From contig CAYPYD010000012.1 of assembly GCA_964415195.1 (NCBI GenBank), forward strand, positions 1-14,843: a stretch of DNA of 14,843 nucleotides. The letters are read 5' to 3'. The position numbers and the translations under genes are program-made. The stretch comes from WTXA01 sp964415195 (GTDB taxonomy: Bacteria; Bacillota; TC1). The notes under the pieces are model-generated. The model searched no databases, had not been told where the DNA came from, and worked only from the letters and a program-made list of their open reading frames with translations. Of the stretch, positions 1 to 7,434 are shown piece after piece; within the stretch, counting starts at the first letter, position 1; every line of letters starts with the position of its first letter.

Positions 1-50
1 GCGCCGATTGTACTTGGACATTGGTCCTGGGAGAGTAGGACGTTGCCAGC
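1..50 (+). rRNA. rrf: 5S ribosomal RNA, 3' end (partial)
   Basis: The first 50 bases match the conserved 3' third of bacterial 5S rRNA: a GTACTTGG segment, then TCCTGGGAGAGTAGGACG (loop E/helix IV region), then a 3' strand GTTGCCAGC that would pair with the 5' end of the molecule, which lies outside the window. A T-rich run begins directly after base 50. The 3' end is set by comparison with other 5S rRNAs and could be off by one or two bases. It implies that a 16S-23S-5S operon lies immediately to the left. Confidence 0.93.
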
Positions 51-194
51 TTTTTATATTTTATATTAAAATAACTTGTTTAAGTTAATATATTATAAAA
101 ACTCCCAATATGGTGGAATATTACTTTTTTAAAGTGTATTTTGCCTATTTTTTTTGCTATAATTACATTAGTTTAAATCAAAAGGGGGTAAGTC
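51..194. other. Spacer between 5S rRNA and dpaL
   Basis: This is a 144-bp A+T-rich spacer. It holds a short AT hairpin (TAACTT at 72-77 with AAGTTA at 82-87) and a weak inverted repeat around 108-122 followed by a T run. Neither is a convincing intrinsic terminator. The right part carries the dpaL promoter. I see no tRNA and no open reading frame. Confidence 0.6.
155..163 (+). promoter_or_regulatory. Extended -10 promoter of dpaL
   Basis: TGC followed directly by a perfect TATAAT (158-163) forms an extended -10 element. No good -35 box sits 17 bp upstream (TGTATT at 135-140 is poor), which is typical of extended -10 promoters. Transcription should start near 170, giving a leader of about 25 nt before the ribosome binding site. 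Confidence 0.6.
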
Positions 195-1436
195 ATGAAA
201 CAAAGCGCACAAACTGATATGATCAGACTTTTATTAAATGACAGAAAAATAAAAAATATAAAAAAAGAAAACTTACCTAGAATATTTTCTAAAAAAGAAG
301 CAAAGAAAGCACGTCGTTTTCATATGTCATTTGATAATTATCAGGCAACACCCCTATACAGCTTGGATAACCTAGCGAAAACTTTAGGAGTTAAGAAGAT
401 ATTTGTAAAAGATGAATCAAATAGATTTGATCTTAACGCTTTTAAAGTACTTGGGGGCACATATGCAATAACTAGACTTATATGCGAAAAGATGGGAAAA
501 GACATAGATGAAGTTGATTTCAATTTTATAAGGAAACATGCAGCCGAGGAAATTGGAAATGCACCTTTCATAACAGCGACCGATGGTAATCACGGAAGAG
601 GAATAGCTTGGGCTGCAAATCAACTTGGACAAAAAGCAATTGTGTATTTACCAATGAACTCAGCTAAAAGAAGAGTAGAAGCTATCAGGGAAACCGGTGC
701 TGATGCTATAGTTACAGATGTCAATTACGATGAGACTGTTCAAATAGCCATCCAGAAGGCCAAGGAAATCGGGGGACACATGGTGCAAGACACTGCTTGG
801 GAAGGCTATACAGACGTTCCTACATGGATTATGCAAGGATATACAACTATGGGGATGGAAGTTATAGATCAATTAGCTCTCCAAGGTTATGAAAAACCTA
901 CCCATGTATTTCTTCAAGCTGGTGTTGGTGGTATGGCCGCTGCAATATTAGGGTTATTTGCCAATGTCTATAAAACTAAATTGCCAAAAGCAATAATAGT
1001 TGAACCTAATGCCGCAAATTGTATTTTTAAATCAGCTGAAGTAGATGATGGTGAACCACATAATGTTGATGGAGATTTAAAAACAATTATGGTTGGGTTA
1101 GCTTGTGGTGTACCTAGTCCTATTGCCTGGCCGATTATCAGGGACTTTTCAGAAATGTACTTGACCTGTGATGATGCTGTAGCTGCAAGAGGAGTTAGAA
1201 TATTCGCTAATCCAGTAAAAAGGGATCCGAAGATTGTATCGGGAGAATCTGGTGCAGCTGGTATTGGGGCTTTTTCTATAATTATGGGCCTTGAAGATTT
1301 AGAAGAAGTTAGAGAAGTGCTTGGTTTGGATGAAAATTCTATTGTTCTTTTCTTTAATACAGAAGGAGATACTGACCCTGTAAATTATGGTGAAATAATT
1401 TGGAATGGAAAGTATAGAATGCCATCAAAAGAATAG
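195..1436 (+). CDS. dpaL: Diaminopropionate ammonia-lyase
   Basis: This is a PLP-dependent fold-type II enzyme (the YgeX/DpaL family) that splits 2,3-diaminopropionate to pyruvate and two ammonia. The protein has 413 residues, close to the roughly 400 of the family. Lys84 in NAFKVLGG is the expected Schiff-base lysine. Asp130 in TATDGNHGRG and Asp199 in QDTAWEGY match the two active-site aspartates known for the E. coli enzyme with a constant offset of 10. A glycine-rich AGVGGMAAA segment and SGESGAAG near the C-terminus fit phosphate and cofactor binding. The ATG is preceded by a strong AAAGGGGG site (181-188) with 6-bp spacing. The gene has its own promoter and terminator, so it is a monocistronic unit. 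Its product would feed amino-acid catabolism in the cytoplasm. Family assignment is secure; substrate range (D- or L-form, D-serine) is not visible. Confidence 0.93.
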   Translation: MKQSAQTDMIRLLLNDRKIKNIKKENLPRIFSKKEAKKARRFHMSFDNYQATPLYSLDNLAKTLGVKKIFVKDESNRFDLNAFKVLGGTYAITRLICEKMGKDIDEVDFNFIRKHAAEEIGNAPFITATDGNHGRGIAWAANQLGQKAIVYLPMNSAKRRVEAIRETGADAIVTDVNYDETVQIAIQKAKEIGGHMVQDTAWEGYTDVPTWIMQGYTTMGMEVIDQLALQGYEKPTHVFLQAGVGGMAAAILGLFANVYKTKLPKAIIVEPNAANCIFKSAEVDDGEPHNVDGDLKTIMVGLACGVPSPIAWPIIRDFSEMYLTCDDAVAARGVRIFANPVKRDPKIVSGESGAAGIGAFSIIMGLEDLEEVREVLGLDENSIVLFFNTEGDTDPVNYGEIIWNGKYRMPSKE

Positions 1437-1442
1437 ACTTTA

Positions 1443-1468
1443 AGAGAACTGCAATGCAGTTCTCTTTT
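1443..1468 (+). terminator. Rho-independent terminator of dpaL
   Basis: A perfect 10-bp stem, AGAGAACTGC (1443-1452) pairing with GCAGTTCTCT (1456-1465), encloses a 3-nt AAT loop and runs into TTTT. It begins 6 bp after the dpaL stop codon and separates dpaL from the following operon. Confidence 0.92.
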
Positions 1469-1512
1469 GTTATATAAGCGTTAATTTTATGGAAATATAT
1501 GTGATTTTAGGG

Positions 1513-1518
1513 TATAAT
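1513..1518 (+). promoter_or_regulatory. Candidate -10 box of the long operon
   Basis: A perfect TATAAT lies 62 bp before the start codon of the transporter gene and just after the dpaL terminator. The expected -35 window (about 1487-1495) holds only TTATGG/TGGAAA-like sequence, so the promoter is weak by consensus or needs an activator. The leader would be about 55 nt. I see no riboswitch in it. Confidence 0.5.
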
Positions 1519-1579
1519 TATTAGTGGACAAGATTCTTTGAACTTGTACTATTAAAATGTGTTAGAAAAGGAGAAAATC

Positions 1580-2104
1580 ATGAAGATTTCTACCAAACAA
1601 ATTGCCTTGGTGGGCATACTGTCCGCTATTACTGGAGTCATGGCCGCAACCGGCTTAGGATTCTTTTCAGTTCCCAACGTATCGGGAGCAATGACCATAA
1701 TGCATATACCTACAGTAATTGCAGGAGCATTAGGAGGACCAATCGTTGGTGCTTTCACAGGATTTATTTTTGGAGCTTCAAGCTTCTATTTCTTTGGAGC
1801 AAGTGTAGGTTATAATATTGTCGTCATATTTGTGCCTAGAATTCTAATCGGAGTTTTAAGTGCCTTGGTATTTAAATTGTTAAAAAAGAAAAATGTATAT
1901 CTCGCCGGGGCTATTGCCGGGTTTGTAGGGACAGTAACAAATACAGTTGGAGTAGTAGGGTTAATACTAATATTCAAGATATATCCATTAGCTGCTTTAA
2001 TACCAATTTTAGTATTAAACTTTCCAATAGAGCTTGTAGTAGGTACTGTATTAAGTGGAGTGCTTTTACCTGCGTTAAATAAAGTAGTAAAAAAAGAGGC
2101 TTAA
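1580..2104 (+). CDS. ECF transporter S component, probably pantothenate (PanT-like)
   Basis: This is a 174-residue, very hydrophobic protein with about six membrane segments, the size and layout of the substrate-binding S subunit of energy-coupling factor vitamin transporters. The segment TIMHIPTVIAGALGGPIVGA followed by FTGFIFG is characteristic of the ECF S-component family. It would act in the membrane with the shared EcfA/A'/T module, which is encoded elsewhere. The ATG at 1580 is chosen because AAAGGAG (1567-1573) sits 6 bp upstream; an in-frame GTG at 1559 would overrun this site. The stop codon is 1 bp from the start of a coaX-type gene, so pantothenate is the most likely substrate. 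That is inference from context: other S components (folate, riboflavin, thiamine) look similar. Confidence 0.85.
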   Translation: MKISTKQIALVGILSAITGVMAATGLGFFSVPNVSGAMTIMHIPTVIAGALGGPIVGAFTGFIFGASSFYFFGASVGYNIVVIFVPRILIGVLSALVFKLLKKKNVYLAGAIAGFVGTVTNTVGVVGLILIFKIYPLAALIPILVLNFPIELVVGTVLSGVLLPALNKVVKKEA

Positions 2105-2105
2105 A

Positions 2106-2885
2106 ATGATATTATTAATCGATGCTGGCAACAGTATAATTACTATTGGTTTACATAATGGACAAAAAATCGAGAAAACCTTCACTTTGGAAACCAAAAA
2201 GATAAAAACCAAAGATGAGTTTGCTCTCTATCTTATAAGCATACTTAATCTTAATAATATTGATAAGAACATCATAACAGGGGCAGCTATTGCATCAGTT
2301 GTACCAAGCATCAATAATGCTTTAACAGAGGCCTTAGATACTTATTTTAACATTAAGCCTATATTGATTGAACCAGGAATAAAAACAGGGATTAAATTAA
2401 AAGTAGATAATCCTAAAGAAGTAGGAGCTGATTTAATAGCCGATGCTTTGGCTGGACATGTAAAATATAAAAAGAACTTATTGATAATAAATTGTGGAAC
2501 TGCGACAAAATATTCAGTTATAACTGAATATGGTGAATTCATTGGTGTAGCAATTGCACCTGGATTTCAAATTGGTAGTGAGGGTTTGTTTAAAAAAACT
2601 GCACAATTACCTGATGTAGGTTTGAAAATGCCAAAGGATCCAATAGGTAAAAACTCAGTTGATTCAATATCTAGTGGGTTATTCTATTCCTATGCATGTT
2701 CAATCAAATGTTATATTTCTTTAATTAAAGAACATTATGGTAACGACCTGATAGTAATTTTATCAGGTGGCGTATCAAGATATTTTAGTGAATATTTAAA
2801 AAAAGAAATACATTATGCAGATTTAAATTTAACATTAGAAGGACTAAAGATAATTTATGACAAGAATAAATATGAAATCACTTAA
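2106..2885 (+). CDS. coaX: Type III pantothenate kinase (CoaX family), divergent active site
   Basis: CoaX phosphorylates pantothenate in the first step of CoA synthesis. The 259-residue length is typical, and the family blocks are in order: DAGNS (6-10, usually DxGNT), SVVPSINNAL (64-73), PGIKTG and DNPKEVGAD (90-109), GTAT (131-134), IAPG and IGKNSV. Two conserved positions differ. The Arg of GADR is Leu110, and the Asp of the DFGTAT motif, which is the catalytic aspartate in characterised CoaX enzymes, is Asn129 (codon AAT, within IINCGTAT). The reading frame is intact and well conserved elsewhere, so this is not simple decay. It follows the S component by 1 bp with an AAGAGG site at 2094-2099. 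Family membership is certain; kinase activity is in doubt, and a changed mechanism, substrate or regulatory role is possible. Confidence 0.88.
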   Translation: MILLIDAGNSIITIGLHNGQKIEKTFTLETKKIKTKDEFALYLISILNLNNIDKNIITGAAIASVVPSINNALTEALDTYFNIKPILIEPGIKTGIKLKVDNPKEVGADLIADALAGHVKYKKNLLIINCGTATKYSVITEYGEFIGVAIAPGFQIGSEGLFKKTAQLPDVGLKMPKDPIGKNSVDSISSGLFYSYACSIKCYISLIKEHYGNDLIVILSGGVSRYFSEYLKKEIHYADLNLTLEGLKIIYDKNKYEIT

Positions 2886-3837
2886 AATTGGAAAAATAGA
2901 ACTAAATAATCCAATTATCTCTGCTCCATTGGCAGGAGTAAGTGATAAAGCATATAGAAGAATATTAAAAGAAAATGGAGTGCCTTTAGTATTTACCGAA
3001 ATGGTAAGTGCTAAAGCACTTATCTATGAAAATGAGAAAAGTAGAAAAATAGTAAATATTATTGGTGAGGAAAAACCGATAGGAATGCAACTATTTGGGA
3101 ACAATATTAAGGAAATTACTGAAAGCGCCAAATATCTGGAAAGTCTTGGTGCTGATATTATAGATTTCAACATTGGTTGTCCTGCACCTAAAATTGTTAA
3201 GAATTTTGAAGGATCAGCATTGTTGAAGGAACCGGATAAGGCAATTAGTATATTGGAAGGCCTAGTAAAAAGCGTCGAGGTCCCGGTTACCTTAAAAATA
3301 AGAAAAGGATTTAGTGAAGGTAATTATGATGCAATGCCAATTATTAAAGGAGCTGAAAAGGTTGGGGTTGAAGCGATATTTATACACGGAAGAGACCGTG
3401 AACAATATTATAGTGGAAAAGCTGATTGGAACTACATAAAAATGGTCAAAGAAAATGTCTCTATACCAGTTATTGGTAATGGTGATGTAAATGATCCATA
3501 TAGTGCAGAAAAGATGCTAATAGAGACAGGGTGTGATGGTATTTTAGTCGGTAGAGGCTTTCTAGGCAACCCTTTTTTATTTAAAGAAATTATGGAATAT
3601 TTTAATACGGGTAAATTCACCTTGGCTAGTAATGAAGAAAAACTTATGATGGCTATAAGACAACTCGATTATACAATAGAAGATAAGGGAGAAATCATAG
3701 CAGTCAGGGAAATGCGAAAACACCTTGGTTGGTATCTTAAAGGTATGAAAAATGGCTCCTATTATAGAAACTTAATAAATACCTGTATCGAAGTGGATAG
3801 ATTAAAGGAATTGATTAAAACCGTGTTGGAAGGATAA
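2872..3837 (+). CDS. dusB: tRNA-dihydrouridine synthase (Dus family, DusB-like)
   Basis: This is an FMN-dependent enzyme that reduces uridines in the D-loop of tRNA. With this start it has 321 residues. Visible motifs in order are APLAGVSDKAYRR near the N-terminus (flavin site), MQLFGNN, FNIGCPAPKI with the catalytic Cys103, TLKIRKGF, the HGRDREQYYSGKADW loop, IGNGDV, and the phosphate-binding GILVGRGFLGNPF. The C-terminal helical domain (EMRKHLGWYLKG) is the Dus tRNA-binding domain. The start is uncertain: ATG 2872 gives the usual N-terminus (KIGKIEL), while an in-frame ATG at 2857 adds five residues. Neither has a clear ribosome site, and both overlap the end of coaX (by 14 or 29 bp), so re-initiation after coaX is likely. 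radA starts 2 bp after its stop. Confidence 0.93.
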   Translation: MKSLKIGKIELNNPIISAPLAGVSDKAYRRILKENGVPLVFTEMVSAKALIYENEKSRKIVNIIGEEKPIGMQLFGNNIKEITESAKYLESLGADIIDFNIGCPAPKIVKNFEGSALLKEPDKAISILEGLVKSVEVPVTLKIRKGFSEGNYDAMPIIKGAEKVGVEAIFIHGRDREQYYSGKADWNYIKMVKENVSIPVIGNGDVNDPYSAEKMLIETGCDGILVGRGFLGNPFLFKEIMEYFNTGKFTLASNEEKLMMAIRQLDYTIEDKGEIIAVREMRKHLGWYLKGMKNGSYYRNLINTCIEVDRLKELIKTVLEG

Positions 3838-3839
3838 AA

Positions 3840-5231
3840 ATGAAAAACAAGACTCACTTTGTCTGTAATGAATGTGGAAATCAATCGGGAAAATGGTTGG
3901 GGAAATGTCCAGTCTGTTCTAGTTGGAATTCTTACATTGAAGAATTGAACCATGATATAGCTGATGACAAGAAAAAACACAGTATAAAGACTAAAGAATA
4001 CCCCAAAGCTACCTTGCTTGAGGATGTCTTAATAGAAGAGTTTAAAAGAGTGAAAACTAACAATCAAGAAGTAGATAGAGTACTTGGTGGAGGTTTAGTT
4101 ATTGGTTCGTTAACTCTTATAGCCGGTGATCCTGGAATTGGCAAATCAACCCTTTTGATGCAACTAGCTTCATCTTTAGGCTCGAAAAACAAAGTGCTAT
4201 ATGTTTCCGGTGAAGAATCTGCAAGGCAGATTAAGATGAGAGTGGAAAGACTTGGACTACCAAAAGAAAACATCTACATTTTAGCAGAAAATAACATGGA
4301 TGATATTTGTGCTACAATTGAGGACATAGATCCCTTATACATAATTATAGATTCTATACAAACTGTATATCAAAATGAAATGACAGGGACCCCAGGAAGT
4401 GTTGGACAAGTTAGAGAAGCAACTCTTTCATTAATGAAAATAGCAAAAGGACAGAGTCGTTCTGTTTTAATAGTAGGCCATGTTACTAAATCAGGAAATA
4501 TTGCAGGTCCAAAAGTTCTTGAACACATGGTTGATACTGTTCTCTATTTAGAAGGTGAAAAAGATCATAGTTACAGGATTTTAAGAAGTGCAAAAAACCG
4601 ATTTGGAAGTACCCAGGAAATTGGTGTCTTTGAAATGGGCGAAGAGGGACTTGTTGAAGTTATTAATCCTAGTAAATATTTTTTGACACATATGCAAGAA
4701 GTAGTACCAGGTTCAATTATAGTCCCTGTTATTGAGGGTACTAGAACATTACTGCTTGAAATACAATCATTAACTGTAGACAGTAGTTTTCCTGTACCAC
4801 GAAGATTATCAACTGGGATTGATTTAAATAGAATTATTTTACTGATAGCAGTCTTAGAAAAGAATATGAAGCTTTCTATGGGGAAGAAGGATATTTATTT
4901 CAATATAGTCGGAGGGTTGAAAATTGAAGATAGAGGACTTGATTTAGGTGTTGTAATAGCTTTAATATCAAGCTTATACAATATACCAATCAACAAGAAT
5001 GTCTTGGTAGTAGGTGAAATCGGCTTAACTGGTGAAATTAGAACAGTTTCCGGTTTAGAACAAAGAATAAAAGAAAGTGAAAAACTTGGTTTTGAAAAAA
5101 TCATTATCCCTAAAACAAAAGGCTTGAAGAAGGATAATAAGAATATAGAAATTATAGAAGTAAGCAATATAAAAGAAGCGGTTAATATTTTCTTAAGCTA
5201 TAATAAAGGAGGCAATGATGAAAAACAATAA
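3840..5231 (+). CDS. radA: DNA repair protein RadA (Sms)
   Basis: RadA is a RecA-related ATPase/helicase that drives branch migration in recombination repair. The 463-residue protein has the complete architecture: an N-terminal C4 zinc finger (Cys9, Cys12, Cys23, Cys26), Walker A GDPGIGKS (96-103), Walker B ending in IIIDS (168-172), the RadA signature KNRFGS (252-257), and a C-terminal Lon-protease-like domain lacking protease function. The ATG has GGAAGG (3828-3833) 6 bp upstream, inside the end of dusB. In many Firmicutes disA follows radA. Here radA instead overlaps yacL by 14 bp, so disA is absent from this site. Confidence 0.97.
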   Translation: MKNKTHFVCNECGNQSGKWLGKCPVCSSWNSYIEELNHDIADDKKKHSIKTKEYPKATLLEDVLIEEFKRVKTNNQEVDRVLGGGLVIGSLTLIAGDPGIGKSTLLMQLASSLGSKNKVLYVSGEESARQIKMRVERLGLPKENIYILAENNMDDICATIEDIDPLYIIIDSIQTVYQNEMTGTPGSVGQVREATLSLMKIAKGQSRSVLIVGHVTKSGNIAGPKVLEHMVDTVLYLEGEKDHSYRILRSAKNRFGSTQEIGVFEMGEEGLVEVINPSKYFLTHMQEVVPGSIIVPVIEGTRTLLLEIQSLTVDSSFPVPRRLSTGIDLNRIILLIAVLEKNMKLSMGKKDIYFNIVGGLKIEDRGLDLGVVIALISSLYNIPINKNVLVVGEIGLTGEIRTVSGLEQRIKESEKLGFEKIIIPKTKGLKKDNKNIEIIEVSNIKEAVNIFLSYNKGGNDEKQ

Positions 5232-6279
5232 TTTGATAATTAGAGTCATGATAGCTTTGGCAACGTTAATACTTGCTGGCTCATTATGGATTTTAACAGT
5301 ATATTTCTACAATGAATATTTAAGCAATATTTTCACAATGCAATTTTCAGTATTAAATATTATTATTATAATTGCTGTAAATATCATTTTAGCTATTTTG
5401 TTGATTTATCTAATAATAAGACTTATAAAAGGTTTAATTAAATTCATGTCAAGTTATACCTTGACTGAAGGTATAATTGGTATTATTGGAGTTATAATAA
5501 GCTTAAGGATTGCCTGGGTGATGGAATTCATTTTTGTTAAAATCCCAGTTGTTGGTAATTTCTTGCTTGTTTTAATAAGTGTTATTCTCGGAGTTGTTGG
5601 TTGGATAGAATCAATTAAAAGAAAAGATGAAATTCTAGCGTTTATCGGTAAAGGAAAAAAAGACGACTTCTCAAGTTATAAATATGTGGATACAAGTGTA
5701 ATAATTGATGGTAGAATTGCAGATTTAGCAAAAACGGGTTTCATTGATGGAACTCTGATAATACCTGATTTTGTTATTGATGAACTACAAAAACTAGCTG
5801 ATTCAGCAGATGATTTAAAAAGAGTCAAAGGTCGTCAAGGACTGGATACTATTAAGAATATGCAGAGCGAAAGCTATATTAAAATTTTAATACCTAAAAC
5901 AGATGATACAACTATTAATGATATTCCTGAAGTAGATGGTAAGATTGTTAGACTTGTAAAAATTAAAGGAGGGAAATTATTAACCAATGATTTTAATTTA
6001 AACAAGGTAGCAGGAGTACAAGGCGTTAAGGTTTTAAATATAAATGAACTGGCCAACTCATTGAAACCAATACTTGTACCTGGTGAAGAGTTTTATCTGA
6101 ATATATTAAAAAAGGGTAAGGAAAATAAGCAAGGTGTTGGCTATCTTGATGATGGTACGATGGTAATAGTTGAAAATGGAGAAAATATGGTAGGCAAAGA
6201 TGTGTTTCTTGTCGTTACCAGTGTTATGCAAACTTCAGCTGGAAGGTTGATCTTTGCAAAGATAAAAGGAGAAATCTAA
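5218..6279 (+). CDS. yacL: Membrane-anchored PIN/TRAM-domain protein (YacL family)
   Basis: The 353-residue protein has four predicted membrane helices in the first ~130 residues (about 7-31, 44-71, 84-108 and 110-132). A cytoplasmic PIN nuclease-like domain follows, with acidic residues in VDTSVIIDGR (from about 157), a DELQKLAD segment and LTNDFNLN near 256-262. The protein ends in a TRAM domain (about 284-353, GVGYLDDGTMVIVE). PIN domains are metal-dependent RNases and TRAM binds RNA, so a membrane-bound RNase role is plausible but unproven for this family. ATG 5218 is chosen over ATG 5215 because AAAGGAGG (5205-5212) then has 5-bp spacing instead of 2. The start lies inside radA. Confidence 0.9.
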   Translation: MKNNNLIIRVMIALATLILAGSLWILTVYFYNEYLSNIFTMQFSVLNIIIIIAVNIILAILLIYLIIRLIKGLIKFMSSYTLTEGIIGIIGVIISLRIAWVMEFIFVKIPVVGNFLLVLISVILGVVGWIESIKRKDEILAFIGKGKKDDFSSYKYVDTSVIIDGRIADLAKTGFIDGTLIIPDFVIDELQKLADSADDLKRVKGRQGLDTIKNMQSESYIKILIPKTDDTTINDIPEVDGKIVRLVKIKGGKLLTNDFNLNKVAGVQGVKVLNINELANSLKPILVPGEEFYLNILKKGKENKQGVGYLDDGTMVIVENGENMVGKDVFLVVTSVMQTSAGRLIFAKIKGEI

Positions 6280-6953
6280 TGGATATTCCCTATATTATAG
6301 TTGCAGGAGGTAAAGGCCTGCGAATGGGAGCAGATATACCAAAACAATATATTGAGATTAAAGGAAAACCTATAATCTACTACACCATATCCAATTTGAT
6401 TAAGGCTGGAGTTAAAAGATTTATAATTGTTATTGACTTACTTTATCTTGAATACTTAAAAAAAGCATTAGCAAATATTAAAGCAGATATTCAATATATT
6501 GGCGGGGGAAGGGAACGATACGAGTCGGTTTTAAAAGGTTTTAGTTGTCTTGGAAAAGATGATGAAATAGTAGGAATCCATGATAGTGTAAGGCCATTAG
6601 TCAGCAAAAATATGGTGGATAAGTTATCTGATGGTATTTTGAATAAAGATATAAGTGGAATAATACCAGTTTTACCAGTTAAGGATACTATTAAGTCTGT
6701 AAAGAACAGTTATGTTGAAAAAACATTTGACCGGTCTGTTATTAGAAGAGTAGGAACGCCTCAATTGGTAAAAGTTAAGGATTACCTTGAAGCAATAAAT
6801 AATATTGGAGATAAGATTAAATCAACAACAGATGATGCCAGTATCTTAGAAATGAATGACAAAGCTGTTAGTGTTGTTGATGGTGATGAAGAAGCTTTTA
6901 AAATTACGGATACTATGGATTTAGCATTATTTGAATGTTTAATTGGGAGGTAA
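6279..6953 (+). CDS. ispD: 2-C-methyl-D-erythritol 4-phosphate cytidylyltransferase
   Basis: IspD couples CTP to MEP in the non-mevalonate isoprenoid pathway. The 224-residue length is typical. The nucleotide-binding start AGGKGLRMG (with Arg15) and PKQY (Lys22) match the CTP-binding motif; GGGRERYESV, HDSVRPLV, PVKDTIK and TTDDASILE follow in family order. The ATG overlaps the yacL stop by one base (TAATG), with AAAGGAGA just upstream, indicating coupled translation. ispF, which acts two steps later, follows directly. Confidence 0.97.
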   Translation: MDIPYIIVAGGKGLRMGADIPKQYIEIKGKPIIYYTISNLIKAGVKRFIIVIDLLYLEYLKKALANIKADIQYIGGGRERYESVLKGFSCLGKDDEIVGIHDSVRPLVSKNMVDKLSDGILNKDISGIIPVLPVKDTIKSVKNSYVEKTFDRSVIRRVGTPQLVKVKDYLEAINNIGDKIKSTTDDASILEMNDKAVSVVDGDEEAFKITDTMDLALFECLIGR

Positions 6954-6954
6954 A

Positions 6955-7434
6955 ATGAGAATTGGAATTGGTTATGATGTTCATAAATTAGTTAAAGATA
7001 GGCCATTGATTCTCGGTGGTGTAAATATACCCTTTGAACTTGGCCTTCTAGGTCATTCTGATGCTGATGTACTGGTTCATGCTCTGATGGATGCTATGTT
7101 AGGCGCAATGGCTCTAGGTGACATTGGACAACATTTTCCAGATGATGATGATACGTATAAGGGAGCAGATAGCTTAAAATTATTAGTAAGAGTTAGTGAT
7201 CTTATCAAAGGGCGAAACTTTGAAATAGTAAATATAGATTCTATAATAATTGCCCAAAAACCAAAGCTAAAGGAATATCTTCCAATGATGATAGCTAATA
7301 TTAGTAATATTCTTGGAATTAATGAAAATCAGGTTAGCATTAAGGCAACGACAGAAGAATATCTTGGTTTTACGGGTAATCTTGAAGGAATAAAAAGTCA
7401 GGTTGTAGTCTTGCTTGAAGAAAGGAAATCATAA
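6955..7434 (+). CDS. ispF: 2-C-methyl-D-erythritol 2,4-cyclodiphosphate synthase
   Basis: IspF forms the cyclodiphosphate intermediate of the MEP pathway as a zinc-dependent homotrimer. The 159-residue length is normal. The zinc ligands Asp8 and His10 (GYDVHKL) and His42 (DVLVHALMDAMLGA) are at the same positions as in E. coli IspF. GDIGQHFPDDD and the CDP-binding TTEEYLGFTG are present. The ATG at 6955 is set by GGGAGG (6945-6950) with 4-bp spacing; the upstream in-frame TTG at 6943 would be placed before this site and adds a non-family extension. It begins 1 bp after the ispD stop. Confidence 0.97.
   Translation: MRIGIGYDVHKLVKDRPLILGGVNIPFELGLLGHSDADVLVHALMDAMLGAMALGDIGQHFPDDDDTYKGADSLKLLVRVSDLIKGRNFEIVNIDSIIIAQKPKLKEYLPMMIANISNILGINENQVSIKATTEEYLGFTGNLEGIKSQVVVLLEERKS

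Noticed and set aside
72..87. Hairpin TAACTT/AAGTTA as terminator of the rRNA operon
   Set aside because: The stem is six A+T-rich pairs with no GC-rich core and no T run behind it; it is too weak to support.
1559..1579. GTG 1559 as start of the transporter gene
   Set aside because: It lies upstream of and encodes the AAAGGAG ribosome site for ATG 1580, and it adds a charged N-terminal extension not typical of S components.
5205..5231. A hidden or shortened disA between radA and yacL
   Set aside because: The two genes overlap and the ribosome site of yacL lies within radA, leaving no space.
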